The notes: a model not told the origin generated them from the sequence alone. 64,000 nucleotides of DNA from Paracoccus sp. MA (GCF_020990385.1 NZ_CP087598.1:2051001-2115000); one strand, 5' to 3'. Shown: positions 20,057 through 29,772, numbered from the stretch's first letter. Translations and numbers: made by a program.

Positions 20057-20513
20057 CCGCGCCCGCGTCCATCCGCGGCCCGCCGGCCTCGGTCACCAGG
20101 ACGATGTTGTTGAAACCGGCCGCGTTCAGCGCCCCCATGACCTGCATGATCCGGGCATAGGGAATCGAACCGTCGGCGCGCAGGTAGATCTTGTCGCTCT
20201 GCCGCTCGGCCGAGACGGCGCGCAGCCGGGTGATAAGCTCCTCCTCGGGAACCTCGGTGGTCATGACCAGGATCGGCCCCTCGGGCGTGACCGAGACGCT
20301 CAGCGGCTCCTCGGGCTCGGCCGGGACAGCCTGGGCGGCGGTCTTGGGCAGTTCCAGCGGCACGCCCACAGTGAGAAGCGGCGCCGCCACCATGAAGATG
20401 ATCAGCAGCACCAGCATCACGTCCACGAAGGGCGTGACGTTGATCTCGGCCATCGGTTGGCTGCGCGTGCGGCCCTTGCCGTTGCGACCGCGTTTGACGA
20501 CCCCGGCCCCCAT
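20049..20513 (-). CDS. tolR: Tol-Pal system protein TolR
   Basis: A 154-residue ExbD-family subunit of the proton-driven TolQR motor. The single transmembrane helix (about 28-48) follows the signature AEINVTPFVDVMLVLLIIF, where the membrane Asp (FVDVML) is the proton-binding residue. The soluble periplasmic domain covers about 55-150. The start follows the tolQ stop by one base and the end overlaps tolA by eight bases. Confidence 0.96.
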   Translation of the reverse strand: MGAGVVKRGRNGKGRTRSQPMAEINVTPFVDVMLVLLIIFMVAAPLLTVGVPLELPKTAAQAVPAEPEEPLSVSVTPEGPILVMTTEVPEEELITRLRAVSAERQSDKIYLRADGSIPYARIMQVMGALNAAGFNNIVLVTEAGGPRMDAGADG

Positions 20514-20514
20514 C

Positions 20515-21210
<696 letters not shown>

Positions 21211-21249
21211 GGAATTCGGCCTGTCCTTTGGGCCGCTGGGATGCGGCTT

Positions 21250-21271
21250 CTGCTAACAGGCCAGTTAGCAG
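21250..21271. promoter_or_regulatory. Perfect dyad in the ybgC-tolQ gap
   Basis: CTGCTAAC-AGGCCA-GTTAGCAG, an 8-bp perfect inverted repeat 39 bases upstream of tolQ, with no T tract. It could be a protein-binding site or an mRNA hairpin. A direct repeat of CGTCAATT (21311-21318 and 21322-21329, reading AATTGACG on the tol strand) lies just beyond, at the end of ybgC. Function inferred only from position and symmetry. Confidence 0.4.
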
Positions 21272-21323
21272 AACCGGGCAGCGGGACAAGCCCGCTCGCA
21301 CCGCTTTCTCCGTCAATTCTGCG

Positions 21324-21728
21324 TCAATTGCCCGCGAGATCGGCCGACCGCAGGCGTTCCGCCACCGCTGCGGGGATGCGTGCCGGCCTGCCGGAATCGG
21401 CCAGGCAGGCCAGGGTGACGCGGGCCCGGAACAGCAATCGCCCGTCGCGCGTCACGGCCTGGTCCAGCACGATCCGCGCCGGGCTCAGCGCCTCGAGCCG
21501 CGATTCGACGGCCAGCAGGTCCTCGAACCGCGCCGGCGAGAGATAGTCGGCCTCGACCCGGCGCACGGCAAAGACCAGCCCCCGGCGCTGCAGGCCGCCC
21601 TGGTCCACGCCCAGCTCGCGCAGCCATTCCGAGCGGGCGCGTTCGATGAATTTCAGATAATTGGCGTAATAGACGATCCCCGCCAGATCGGTGTCTTCGT
21701 AATAGATGCGGATCGGAAACTTGTGCAT
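21324..21728 (-). CDS. ybgC: Tol-Pal associated acyl-CoA thioesterase YbgC
   Basis: A 134-residue hotdog-fold thioesterase. The active-site segment YYEDTDLAGIVYYANYLKF (about residues 9-27) contains the catalytic Asp of the 4-hydroxybenzoyl-CoA thioesterase class. CCAGGACCGCC before the ATG gives a ribosome binding site. It heads the tol cluster as in many Gram-negative bacteria. Its precise substrate in the Tol context is unresolved, short acyl-CoA or acyl-ACP being suggested in others. Confidence 0.93.
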   Translation of the reverse strand: MHKFPIRIYYEDTDLAGIVYYANYLKFIERARSEWLRELGVDQGGLQRRGLVFAVRRVEADYLSPARFEDLLAVESRLEALSPARIVLDQAVTRDGRLLFRARVTLACLADSGRPARIPAAVAERLRSADLAGN

Positions 21729-21753
21729 GGCGGTCCTGGCGTTGCCGGTGGTC

Positions 21754-21816
21754 GGGGGCTTTCCGCCCCCGTCGCCTGACGGCGACTCCCCCGAGGATAC
21801 TTAGGCAAGAAAGAAG
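21754..21816. repeat. Dispersed intergenic element, single arm, 3' side of orphan gene
   Basis: A GGGGGC-TTTCC-GCCCCC hairpin region (21754-21770) and one arm (21794-21816) with core TACTTAGGCAAGAAAGAAG, a diverged copy of the family. It faces the inverted copy at 22408-22430 across the 191-residue gene. Confidence 0.7.
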
Positions 21817-21825
21817 CCGGAAGAA

Positions 21826-22401
21826 TCAAGACGACAGCCTTGCCGCCAGACGAAGCGCATGCGCGCCATCCGTGGCGACCGCGGGCATGACCGGATCATA
21901 GGCGGCTCGGATCAGCCGGGCCAGCGCGGGAGAGGGCGCCACGTCGCGCGCGAATGTCAGCATCCCGCGCACGGCCAGCGTCTCGGCCAGTTGGCCCGGG
22001 TGGGCATCCGCCAACGGCCCGCCCATGTTGACGAAGGTCAGGCAGGCCCGGATCGCGCCCCCGGCGTCAAAGCGGAACAGCCGGTATTGATCCGCCGCCT
22101 CCGCCTTCAGCCGCCCGGGCAATCCCGGCAGGCCGGTCAACCGGTCGAGGTCGGGCAAGCCGCGCAGCTCGTCCCAATCCCGGACGAAGAAGGTCATCAT
22201 GTTCGCCCCCATCTCGGGATCGGTCTCGGCCATGGGCTGGCCGGCATGGGCAAGCACCGCCCGCATGGCTTCGCGAAAGATCGGCAGGCTCTCCTCGGCC
22301 AGACCGAAGATGACCGGCGCCACCGGCCGTCCCCAGCGCGCGCAAAGATAGCGGCCGTCGCGGGTGAACAGCGCCTCGATTTCCGCCCGATCGAACGCCA
22401 T
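21826..22401 (-). CDS. Hypothetical protein, 191 residues, flanked by inverted repeat arms
   Basis: I do not recognise this protein. It is probably soluble, of mixed alpha/beta composition, without signal peptide or membrane segment. Notable stretches are the N-terminal FTRDGRYLCARWGRPVAPVI, a central acidic DWDELRGLPDLDRLTGLPGL, and RACLTFVNMGG near the middle. Codon use and GC content look like the neighbours. It is bracketed by two facing copies of the intergenic element (21794-21816 and 22408-22430); the right copy ends as AAGAAAGAAGGA four bases before the ATG and thus supplies the ribosome binding site. It lies between ybgC and scoB with no obvious operon link. Confidence 0.75.
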   Translation of the reverse strand: MAFDRAEIEALFTRDGRYLCARWGRPVAPVIFGLAEESLPIFREAMRAVLAHAGQPMAETDPEMGANMMTFFVRDWDELRGLPDLDRLTGLPGLPGRLKAEAADQYRLFRFDAGGAIRACLTFVNMGGPLADAHPGQLAETLAVRGMLTFARDVAPSPALARLIRAAYDPVMPAVATDGAHALRLAARLSS

Positions 22402-22407
22402 CGGATC

Positions 22408-22478
22408 CTTCTTTCTTGTCCAAATATCCTCGGGGGTGAATTGCGGCTTCAGCCGCAAGAGGGGGCGGAAGCCCCCTC
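22408..22478. repeat. Dispersed intergenic element, single arm, 5' side of orphan gene
   Basis: Arm 22408-22430 (minus-strand core TATTTGGACAAGAAAGAAG) with two adjoining perfect hairpins: TTGCGGCT-TC-AGCCGCAA (22441-22458) and GAGGGGGC-GGAA-GCCCCCTC (22459-22478). The hairpins follow the stop of scoB at 22490 and may terminate it; the arm forms the 5' leader of the downstream orphan gene. Confidence 0.7.
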
Positions 22479-22489
22479 CCCCTGTCAGC

Positions 22490-23134
22490 TCACCCGACGA
22501 TCGCCGCCTCGGTCGCGGCGCGCAGCGCGTCCTCGCTGACGCCATCGGCCAGCTCGACGATCTTCAGCCCGCCCGGAACCACGTCCAGCACCCCCAGATT
22601 GGTGATGATCCGGTTCACCACCCCCTGGCCGGTCAGCGGCAGGGTGCAGGATTTCAGCACCTTCGACTCGCCCGCCTTGTTGGTGTGGTCCATCACCACC
22701 ACCACCCGGCCCACGCCCGCCACCAGGTCCATCGCCCCGCCCATGCCCTTGACCAGCTTGCCGGGGATCATCCAGTTCGCCAGGTCGCCGTTCTCGGCCA
22801 CCTCCATCGCCCCCAGAATCGCCATGGCGATCTTGCCGCCGCGGATCATCGCGAAGCTCTCGGCGCTGTCGAAATAGGCGGTCTGCGGCAGCTCGGTCAC
22901 CGTCTGCTTGCCGGCATTGATCAGGTCCGGATCCTCCTCGCCCTCGTAAGGAAACGGCCCGATGCCCAGCATGCCGTTTTCCGACTGCAGCGTCACATGC
23001 ACCCCCTCGGGGATGTAGTTCGCCACCAGCGTCGGGATGCCGATCCCGAGGTTCACATACCAGCCGTCCTGCAGTTCCTGCGCGGCCCGCGCCGCCATCC
23101 GGTTGCGGTCCCAGCCCTTGATTTCGGCGGCCAT
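22490..23134 (-). CDS. scoB: 3-oxoacid CoA-transferase subunit B
   Basis: The 214-residue beta subunit of succinyl-CoA:3-oxoacid (acetoacetate) CoA-transferase, which activates ketoacids for degradation. The catalytic Glu is Glu52 in [24 protein letters not shown] and [17 protein letters not shown] are family signatures. It begins at the last codon of scoA (ATGA overlap). The polyhydroxybutyrate cycle is a likely user in Paracoccus. Confidence 0.93.
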   Translation of the reverse strand: MAAEIKGWDRNRMAARAAQELQDGWYVNLGIGIPTLVANYIPEGVHVTLQSENGMLGIGPFPYEGEEDPDLINAGKQTVTELPQTAYFDSAESFAMIRGGKIAMAILGAMEVAENGDLANWMIPGKLVKGMGGAMDLVAGVGRVVVVMDHTNKAGESKVLKSCTLPLTGQGVVNRIITNLGVLDVVPGGLKIVELADGVSEDALRAATEAAIVG

Positions 23135-23862
23135 CAGACGGTCTCCTTCTTGCCGGTCGTGTCGGAGACGCGCGAACGTGTCGTGCGCTGCTCGATGCGC
23201 TTCTCGTGCTGGCCCTGGATCAGCCGATGGACATAGATCCCCGGCAGGTGGATGGCGTCCGGGTCGAGGCTGCCGGTCGGCACGATCTCCTCGACCTCGC
23301 AGACGCAGATGCGGCCGCATTTCGCCGCCGGCACGTTGAAGTTGCGCGCGGTCTTGCGGAAGATCACATTGCCCGACTCGTCCGCCTTCCAGCCCTTGAC
23401 GATGGCCAGGTCGGCGACGATGCCGCGCTCCAGGATATAGGTCTCGCCGTCGAAATCGTGATGCTCCTTGCCCTCGGCGATCACCGTGCCGACGCCGGTT
23501 TTCGTATAAAAGCCCGGGATGCCGGCGCCGCCCGCCCGCATGCGCTCGGCCAGCGTGCCCTGCGGGTTGAACTCCAGCTCCAGCTCGCCCGAGAGATACT
23601 GGCGCATGAACTCGGCATTCTCGCCGACATAGGAGGAGATCATCTTGCGGATCTGCCGCGAGTCCAAGAGCTTGCCCAGCCCGAACCCGTCCACGCCGCA
23701 ATTGTTGGAGGCGATGGTCAGCTCCCTGGTCCCGGCGCGCAGGATCGCCTCGATCAAAAGCTCCGGGATGCCGCAAAGCCCGAAGCCCCCCGCCGCAATC
23801 ACCATCCCGTCACGAAGCAAACCCCCAAGCGCCAAATCCGCGCTGGGATAGATCTTGTTCAT
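23134..23862 (-). CDS. scoA: 3-oxoacid CoA-transferase subunit A
   Basis: The 242-residue alpha subunit, forming the CoA-binding half of the transferase. The start [20 protein letters not shown] is typical and the glycine-rich [17 protein letters not shown] loop and [15 protein letters not shown] segment are visible. The longer frame upstream lacks support. AGGTGGTGG-like purines precede the ATG. The upstream 109 bases are shared with the divergent DUF488 gene. Confidence 0.93.
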   Translation of the reverse strand: MNKIYPSADLALGGLLRDGMVIAAGGFGLCGIPELLIEAILRAGTRELTIASNNCGVDGFGLGKLLDSRQIRKMISSYVGENAEFMRQYLSGELELEFNPQGTLAERMRAGGAGIPGFYTKTGVGTVIAEGKEHHDFDGETYILERGIVADLAIVKGWKADESGNVIFRKTARNFNVPAAKCGRICVCEVEEIVPTGSLDPDAIHLPGIYVHRLIQGQHEKRIEQRTTRSRVSDTTGKKETV

Positions 23863-23971
23863 CCACCACCTCCCATGTCCACCGGCCTCGTTTTCGCCAG
23901 TTTCGAAAACCGAGTCAACGTGCCGGGAACCCCGAGGCCGGCCCGGGAATTGCCTTGCGAAAGAGGTTGCC

Positions 23972-24319
23972 ATGACCGAGATTTCCATCCGACGCGCCTA
24001 TGACCCGCCCGGGCCGGAAGAAGGCTGCAAGGTTCTGGTGGACCGCATCTGGCCGCGCGGCATCAGCCGCGAGAAGCTGGGCGCGGATCTCTGGCTGAAA
24101 GAGATCGCGCCCTCGGACGCGTTGCGGCACTGGTTCAACCACGACCCCGAGAAATGGCCCGAATTCCGGCGCCGCTACGGCGCCGAGCTGGACGCCAATC
24201 CCGCCCCCTTGCGCGAGCTGCGGGCGCTGATCCGCAAGGGCCCGGTGACGCTGCTCTACGGCGCCCGCGACACGCAGCACAACAATGCCGTGGCGCTGCG
24301 CGACTACCTCGCTCAGTAG
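23972..24319 (+). CDS. DUF488 family protein
   Basis: A 115-residue protein of the widespread DUF488 family (YeaO type). The signature [20 protein letters not shown] (about 20-39) and the C-terminal [18 protein letters not shown] are well kept. The biochemical role is not known to me. Start ATG is preceded by AAGAGG. Its stop overlaps the stop region of the convergent ggt gene by seven bases, leaving no room for a terminator between them. Confidence 0.85.
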   Translation: MTEISIRRAYDPPGPEEGCKVLVDRIWPRGISREKLGADLWLKEIAPSDALRHWFNHDPEKWPEFRRRYGAELDANPAPLRELRALIRKGPVTLLYGARDTQHNNAVALRDYLAQ

Positions 24320-26052
24320 CCCAGCGTCGCCGCATCCGGCCGGCGCGGGTCCGAAGCGCCGTACAGCGTCCCCGTCCCGGGGTCGCGCATGATCGACTGG
24401 GTCGAGCCCATCGCCTCCTTGACCGCAACCGTATGGCCCTTGGCCTGCAGGATGCGGATGGTGTCGAGGCTGATGCCCTCCTCCACGCGCAGCTCGTCGG
24501 GCAGCCATTGGTGATGGACGCGCGGCGCGGTCGAGGCCTCGGCCACGTTCATGCCGTGGTCGATCATATTCATCACCACCTGCAGCACCGTGGTGATGAT
24601 CCGCGCCCCGCCGGGCGAGCCGGTGACCAGCCAGACCTTGCCGTCCTTGAGCACCATGGTCGGCGTCATCGAGGAGAGCGGCCGCTTGCCCGGCTCGACC
24701 GCATTGGCATCGCCCCCGACCAGGCCGAAGGCATTGGGCACCCCGGGCTTGGCCGAGAAATCGTCCATCTCGTTGTTCATCAGCACGCCCGTGCCCTCGG
24801 CCACCAGGCCCGAGCCGTAGTTCAGGTTGATGGTATAGGTGTTCGAGACCGCGTTGCCCTCCTTGTCCACGACCGAGAAATGCGTGGTCTGGTCGGATTC
24901 GTATGGCGCCAGATCCGCGGGCTTGATCATCACCGAGGGCGTGGCGAAATCGGCGCTGATCTTGCGGCGCATCTCGACCGCGTAATCCTTGCTGGTCAGC
25001 GCCGCGACCGGCACATCGACGAAATCCGGATCGCCCAGGTATTCCGAGCGGTCGGCATAGGCCAGCTTCATCGCCTCGGCCATCAGGTGGATCGTCTCGC
25101 CCGAGTTCTGCCCCAGCGCGCCGATCGGATAGCCCTCCAGCGCGTTCAGGATCTGGATCAGATGCACCCCGCCGGACGAGGGCGGCGGCATCGAGACCAC
25201 CTCATGGCCGCGATAGGTGCCGCGCACCGGCTCGCGTTCCACGGGCTTGTAGGCGGCCATGTCCTCGACGGTGATCAGCCCGCCGGCCTCCTGCACCGCG
25301 CGGGCGATGGCCTCGGCCACCTCGCCCTTGTAGAATCCGTCCGGCCCCTCGGCGGCGATCTTCTTCAGCGTCGCCGCCAGATCGGCCTGCACCAGCCGGT
25401 CGCCGGGCCGATAGGCCGCCCCACCCTCCTTGAAGAAGATCTTCGCGCTCGACGGGAATTTCTCCAGATGCTCGCGCTCGGCCTCGATGCTGTCGGCCAG
25501 CTCAGGGGTGACGGTGATCCCCTCCTCGGCCAGCCGGATCGCCGGGGCGATCACCTCGGCCCAGTCCATGCTGCCATATTTGTCCAGCGCCAGCTTCATT
25601 CCCGCCACCGTCCCCGGCACGCCCGAGGCGGCGCCGCTGTAAAGCGACTTCTCGCTGTCCGCCTCGCCCGCCGCGTCCAGGAACATGTCGCGCGAGGCAC
25701 CCTGCGGCGCCATCTCGCGATAATCGATGGCATGGGTCTGGCCGGTCTCAGCCTCATGCACCAGCATGAAGCCGCCGCCGCCGATATTGCCGGCGCGCGG
25801 CAGGGTGACGGCCAGAGCAAAGGCCACCGCCACGCCCGCATCGACCGCGTTGCCGCCCTGGGCCATGATGTCGCGGCCGATCTCGGCGGCCAGCCGCTCC
25901 TGCGCCGAGACCATGCCGCTTTCCGCCCAGACCGGATGGATCCGGTCCATCACGTCGAAAATCGCGGCCTCCTGCGCCGCCGCCGGCAATGCGATGCAGC
26001 CGGCCAGCACGACGGCCGGCACGCGGCCCATCCTCATGATTCGATCCTTCAC
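24313..26052 (-). CDS. ggt: Gamma-glutamyltransferase / glutathione hydrolase
   Basis: Periplasmic enzyme that cleaves glutathione and transfers the glutamyl group. The 579-residue precursor has a signal peptide (through about PAAAQ, residue 27) and is expected to self-cleave before Thr389 of TTHFSVVD, which becomes the nucleophile of the small subunit. The oxyanion PLSSM (458-462) and the glycine loop GSPGG (478-482) are present. The promoter region would be the 204 bases before it, which also hold the topA 3' hairpin (26154-26233). Confidence 0.93.
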   Translation of the reverse strand: MKDRIMRMGRVPAVVLAGCIALPAAAQEAAIFDVMDRIHPVWAESGMVSAQERLAAEIGRDIMAQGGNAVDAGVAVAFALAVTLPRAGNIGGGGFMLVHEAETGQTHAIDYREMAPQGASRDMFLDAAGEADSEKSLYSGAASGVPGTVAGMKLALDKYGSMDWAEVIAPAIRLAEEGITVTPELADSIEAEREHLEKFPSSAKIFFKEGGAAYRPGDRLVQADLAATLKKIAAEGPDGFYKGEVAEAIARAVQEAGGLITVEDMAAYKPVEREPVRGTYRGHEVVSMPPPSSGGVHLIQILNALEGYPIGALGQNSGETIHLMAEAMKLAYADRSEYLGDPDFVDVPVAALTSKDYAVEMRRKISADFATPSVMIKPADLAPYESDQTTHFSVVDKEGNAVSNTYTINLNYGSGLVAEGTGVLMNNEMDDFSAKPGVPNAFGLVGGDANAVEPGKRPLSSMTPTMVLKDGKVWLVTGSPGGARIITTVLQVVMNMIDHGMNVAEASTAPRVHHQWLPDELRVEEGISLDTIRILQAKGHTVAVKEAMGSTQSIMRDPGTGTLYGASDPRRPDAATLGY

Positions 26053-26153
26053 GGCGCCCTCCGCTCAACCCTTGCGGGTCGAGCCTAGCAGCAGAACGGC
26101 TCGGATCAAAAAGCCAAAACTGCGGCGATGCGCCCGCGTCCAGGCCGCGTCAT

Positions 26154-26233
26154 GAGTATTTGTGAAACGGTGAAGCGCCGTGCAGCATCCGATTTCCAGC
26201 GCAACCGCATGTTTCACCGTTTTTCAAATACTC
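26154..26233. repeat. Dispersed intergenic element, paired form (GAAACGGTGAA subtype)
   Basis: Inverted arms 26154-26176 and 26211-26233 (GAGTATTTGTGAAACGGTGA against GAGTATTTGAAAAACGGTGA) with a 34-base loop, in the gap after topA and before ggt, both on the minus strand. This second subtype shares the TATTTG core with the TATTTGGACAAG type. A terminator role for topA is plausible. Confidence 0.75.
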
Positions 26234-26256
26234 AGAGTCCGAGGCGAAGCGGGCGC

Positions 26257-28812
26257 TTACCCGGCCTTCTTCGCCTTGGCAGCCGCAGGCTTCCTTGCGG
26301 CGGTCTTTTTTTCGGCCGGCTTCTTGGCGGCAGCCTTCTTTGCCGGCTTCTTGCCCGATTTCGCGGCCTTCTCGGCGATCAGTTCCAGGGCCCGCTCCAG
26401 CGTGACCGCGCCGGGCTCCAGGTCGCGGGGCAGCGTCGCATTGACCTTGCCCCATTTGACGTAAGGCCCATAGCGGCCGCTCATCACCTGCACCGGCCCG
26501 CCCTCGGGATGCTCGCCCAGTTCCGCCAGCGGCGCGGCGGCGGCCGCCCTGCCCCGCACCTGTTTCGCGGCCAACACCTCGACGGCGCGATTCATGCCGA
26601 TGGTGAAGACCTCGTCGACCTCCGGCAGGTTGGCGTATTTCGCGCCATGCTTCACATAGGGGCCGTAGCGGCCGATGCCGGCCTCGACCGGGACGCCGTC
26701 CTCGGGATGCGGGCCGATCTCGCGCGGCAGGGCCAGCAGGGCCAGCGCCCGCTCCAGGTCCACAGAGGCCAGATCCCAGCCCTTGGGGATCGAGGCGCGC
26801 GGCGGCTTCGGCTGTTCGGCCGTCGCCTCGCCGCGCTGGACATAAGGCCCGAAGCGGCCGTTCTTCAGGCTGATCTCGTCACCCTTGTCCACGCCCAGCA
26901 CGGTGTCGCCCACCACCTCGGCATCGGGCGAGGAAATCGGCCGGGTGAAGCGGCAATCGGGGTAGTTCGAGCAGCCGATGAAGGCCCCACCCGAGCGCGC
27001 CGTCTTCAGATGCAGCCGGCCCTTGTGGCAGAGCGGGCATTCGCGCGGATCGCCGCCATCGGCGCGCGGCGGATAGAGATGCGGTGCCAGCGCGTCGTCG
27101 ATCGCCTCGAGCACCTCGGTGATGCGCAGCTCGCTGGTGCCCTCCAGCGCGGCGGTGAAGTCCCGCCAGAAGCGGCGCAGCACCTCGCGATAGGCGCGCT
27201 CGCCCGAGGAGATGTCGTCGAGCTCCCCCTCCAGATTGGCGGTGAAATCGTAGCTGACATAGCGCGGGAAGTATTTCTGCAGGAAGATGGTGACCAGCCT
27301 GCCCTTGTCCTCGGGGATCAGGCGGTTCTGCTCCTTGCGGACATAGTCGCGATCCTGGATCGTGCCGATGATCGAGGCATAGGTCGAGGGCCGGCCGATC
27401 CCCAACTCCTCCATGCGCTTGACCAGCGTCGCCTCGGTATAGCGCGGCGGCGGCTGGGTGAAATGCTGCTCGGGGGTGACCCCGCGCTTCTCGGCCGCCT
27501 CGCCCTCGTGGATCAGCGGCAGGCGGCGGCCGTCCTCGTCCTCCTCGTCGTCGCGGCCCTGGTCGTAGACCCGCAGGAAGCCGTCGAACAGCATCACCTG
27601 GCCGTTGGCGCGCAGGCCCACCTGGCCGTCGGCCGAGGCAAGCTCGACCGTGGTGCGCTCCATCCGGGCCGATTCCATCTGGCTGGCCAGGGTCCGCTTC
27701 CAGATCAGGTCGTAAAGCGCCTTCTGGTCCTTGTCGGCGACCGGCAGCCGGTCCGGCGACAGCATCATGTCGGTCGGCCGGATGCATTCATGGGCTTCCT
27801 GCGCGTTCTTCGCCTTGTTCTTGTACATGCGCGGCGACTTGGGGAGGTATTCCGCCCCGAACCGCGCCTTGATCGCGTCGCGGGCGGCCATCACCGCCTC
27901 GGGGGCCATGTCGATGCCGTCGGTCCGCATATAGGTGATGTAGCCCGCCTCGTAGAGCCGCTGCGCCGCCGACATGCAGGCCCGCGCGCCAAGGCCCAGC
28001 TTGCGGCTGGCCTCCTGCTGCAGGGTCGAGGTCATGAAGGGCGGCCAGGGATTGCGGCTGGCGGGCTTGGCGGCGACGCTGGCAACGCTCAGGTCCCGCG
28101 AGGTGATCGCGGCCACGGCCAGCTTCGCCTGCTCCTCGGTGGCGATGTCGAAGCGTTCCAGCTTCTTGCCGCCGAACACGGTCATGGTCGCGTCGTATTC
28201 GTCGCCGCGCGGCGTCGCCAGCCGGGCATGGACCGACCAGTATTCGCGGGCCTTGAAGGCCTCGATCTCCATCTCGCGGTCAACGATGATGCGCAGGGCG
28301 ACCGACTGCACCCGGCCCGCCGACTTGGCGCCCGGCAGCTTGCGCCACAGGACCGGCGACAGGTTGAAGCCGACCAGATAATCCAGCGCCCGGCGCGCCA
28401 GATAGGCATCGACCAGCGGCTGGTCGATCTGGCGGGGCCTGGCCATCGCCTCGGTCACGGCATTCTTTGTGATGGCGTTGAAGGTGACGCGGCTGACCTC
28501 GGCGCCCTTCTTCAGCGCCGGCGCCAGCGTCTCCAGCAGATGCCACGAGATTGCCTCGCCCTCGCGGTCGGGGTCGGTGGCCAGGATCAGCTTCGGATCC
28601 GCGGCCAGCGCATCCTTGATCGCCTTGACATGCTTCCTGGATTCCGAGGCGACTTCCCATTTCATGGCGAAATCCGCCTCGGGATCGACGCTGCCATCCT
28701 TGGGCGGCAGGTCCCGCACATGCCCGAACGAGGCCAGAACCGTATAGTCGTCGCCCAGGTATTTGTTGATCGTTTTGGCCTTGGCCGGGGATTCAACGAC
28801 GACGACGGGCAT
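26257..28812 (-). CDS. topA: DNA topoisomerase I
   Basis: Type IA topoisomerase relaxing negative supercoils, 851 residues. The TOPRIM domain is at 1-125 (VVVESPAKAKTINKYLG; metal site DPDREGE at 80-86). The active-site Tyr294 is in YITYMRTDG. Zinc-finger-type C-terminal modules include a CPLCHKGRLHLKT...GCSNYPDC unit (about 590-620), followed by two GRYGPYVKHG/GRYGPYVKWG repeats and an Ala/Lys-rich basic tail of about 35 residues. GAAGGA upstream is the ribosome binding site, and a TTGACA promoter is at 28842-28870. Confidence 0.97.
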   Translation of the reverse strand: MPVVVVESPAKAKTINKYLGDDYTVLASFGHVRDLPPKDGSVDPEADFAMKWEVASESRKHVKAIKDALAADPKLILATDPDREGEAISWHLLETLAPALKKGAEVSRVTFNAITKNAVTEAMARPRQIDQPLVDAYLARRALDYLVGFNLSPVLWRKLPGAKSAGRVQSVALRIIVDREMEIEAFKAREYWSVHARLATPRGDEYDATMTVFGGKKLERFDIATEEQAKLAVAAITSRDLSVASVAAKPASRNPWPPFMTSTLQQEASRKLGLGARACMSAAQRLYEAGYITYMRTDGIDMAPEAVMAARDAIKARFGAEYLPKSPRMYKNKAKNAQEAHECIRPTDMMLSPDRLPVADKDQKALYDLIWKRTLASQMESARMERTTVELASADGQVGLRANGQVMLFDGFLRVYDQGRDDEEDEDGRRLPLIHEGEAAEKRGVTPEQHFTQPPPRYTEATLVKRMEELGIGRPSTYASIIGTIQDRDYVRKEQNRLIPEDKGRLVTIFLQKYFPRYVSYDFTANLEGELDDISSGERAYREVLRRFWRDFTAALEGTSELRITEVLEAIDDALAPHLYPPRADGGDPRECPLCHKGRLHLKTARSGGAFIGCSNYPDCRFTRPISSPDAEVVGDTVLGVDKGDEISLKNGRFGPYVQRGEATAEQPKPPRASIPKGWDLASVDLERALALLALPREIGPHPEDGVPVEAGIGRYGPYVKHGAKYANLPEVDEVFTIGMNRAVEVLAAKQVRGRAAAAAPLAELGEHPEGGPVQVMSGRYGPYVKWGKVNATLPRDLEPGAVTLERALELIAEKAAKSGKKPAKKAAAKKPAEKKTAARKPAAAKAKKAG

Positions 28813-28841
28813 GAAAATTCCTTCGCATGATTCGGCGCCGG

Positions 28842-28870
28842 AACATGGGCACAGCCCGGCGGACTGTCAA
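28842..28870 (-). promoter_or_regulatory. Candidate topA promoter
   Basis: Minus strand TTGACA (28865-28870), 17 bases, CATGTT (28842-28847). The -35 is a perfect match, the -10 is weak. It would give a leader of about 25 bases before the topA ATG. Confidence 0.5.
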
Positions 28871-28877
28871 CGCCGGG

Positions 28878-28928
28878 CTTCTTTCTTGTCCAAATATCCT
28901 GCGGGGTCCGGGGGCGCAAAGCCCCCGG
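28878..28928. repeat. Dispersed intergenic element, single arm plus hairpin
   Basis: Arm 28878-28900 (core TATTTGGACAAGAAAGAAG on the minus strand) and an 8-bp hairpin CCGGGGGC-GCAAA-GCCCCCGG (28908-28928), after the stop of fpr and before topA. On the transcribed strand the hairpin comes first, then the arm. Confidence 0.75.
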
Positions 28929-28935
28929 CGGCGGC

Positions 28936-29772
28936 TCAGATCCCGTCGCCGACAAAGGCCTTTTCGACCACGAATTCCTTGGGATCGCTGTTGGCACCCT
29001 CGCGCAGGCCGAAACCTTCCAGCACCGCCTTCACATCGGTGTTGAAGGCCAGGCTGCCGCAGATCATGGCGCGGTCATTTGCCGCATCCATGGGCGGCAG
29101 GCCCAGATCCCGGAACACCTTGCCCGAGCTCAGGTTGTCGGTGATCCGGCCCATGAAGGGCGATTCCTCGCGCGTCGTGGTCGGGTAATAAAGCAGCCGG
29201 CTGGCGAATTCCTCGCCATAAAGCTCGCCCAGCAGCGGGTCGTGGCGCAGGTTCTCGACCAGTTCGCGGCCATAGGCCAGCTCGTCGGCGGTGCGGCAGG
29301 TATGCATCATGATGACCTGCTCGAAACGCTCATAGCTCTCGGGCTCGCGCATCAGGCTGGCGAAGGGCGCGATGCCGGTGCCGGTGGCCAGGAACCACAG
29401 GCGCTTGCCGGGCAGAAGCGCGTCCAGCACCAGCGTGCCCACCGGCTTCGGGCGCAGGATGATCTCGTCGCCCGGCCGGATGTTCTGCAGCTTCGAGGTC
29501 AGAGGCCCGTCCGGCACCTTGATCGAATAGAATTCCAGCTCGTCGTCCCAGGCCGGCGAGGCGATGGAATAGGCGCGCAGGATCGGCTTGCCGTTGTCGC
29601 CGGGCAGGCCGATCATCACGAACTCGCCCGAACGGAACCGCAGGCTGGCCGGGCGCGTCACCCGGAACGAGAACAGCCGGTCGTTCCAGTGCCGGACCGA
29701 GGTCACGGTCTGCGCGTCGGGCAGGGTCTTGGCGGGTTTGGCGGCGAGGTCCACGGAGAGATCCAGTGTCAT
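28936..29772 (-). CDS. fpr: Ferredoxin-NADP+ reductase
   Basis: A 278-residue flavoprotein moving electrons between NADPH and ferredoxin. The FAD-binding motif RAYSIAS is at 66-72 and the NADP-binding GTGIAPF at 131-137; it ends EKAFVGDGI, typical of the bacterial subclass. The gene is 53 bases after the cys genes in the same direction, and such a reductase could feed electrons to the ferredoxin-type sulfite reductase CysI. It may also have its own promoter. Confidence 0.94.
   Translation of the reverse strand: MTLDLSVDLAAKPAKTLPDAQTVTSVRHWNDRLFSFRVTRPASLRFRSGEFVMIGLPGDNGKPILRAYSIASPAWDDELEFYSIKVPDGPLTSKLQNIRPGDEIILRPKPVGTLVLDALLPGKRLWFLATGTGIAPFASLMREPESYERFEQVIMMHTCRTADELAYGRELVENLRHDPLLGELYGEEFASRLLYYPTTTREESPFMGRITDNLSSGKVFRDLGLPPMDAANDRAMICGSLAFNTDVKAVLEGFGLREGANSDPKEFVVEKAFVGDGI

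Noticed and set aside
21754..22482. Insertion sequence with terminal inverted repeats around the 191-residue gene
   Set aside because: The gene product has no transposase features, and the arms belong to a family found mostly without any gene inside. No target duplication seen.
26128..28830. A 900-residue open frame opposite topA
   Set aside because: Exact antisense shadow of a well-supported gene.
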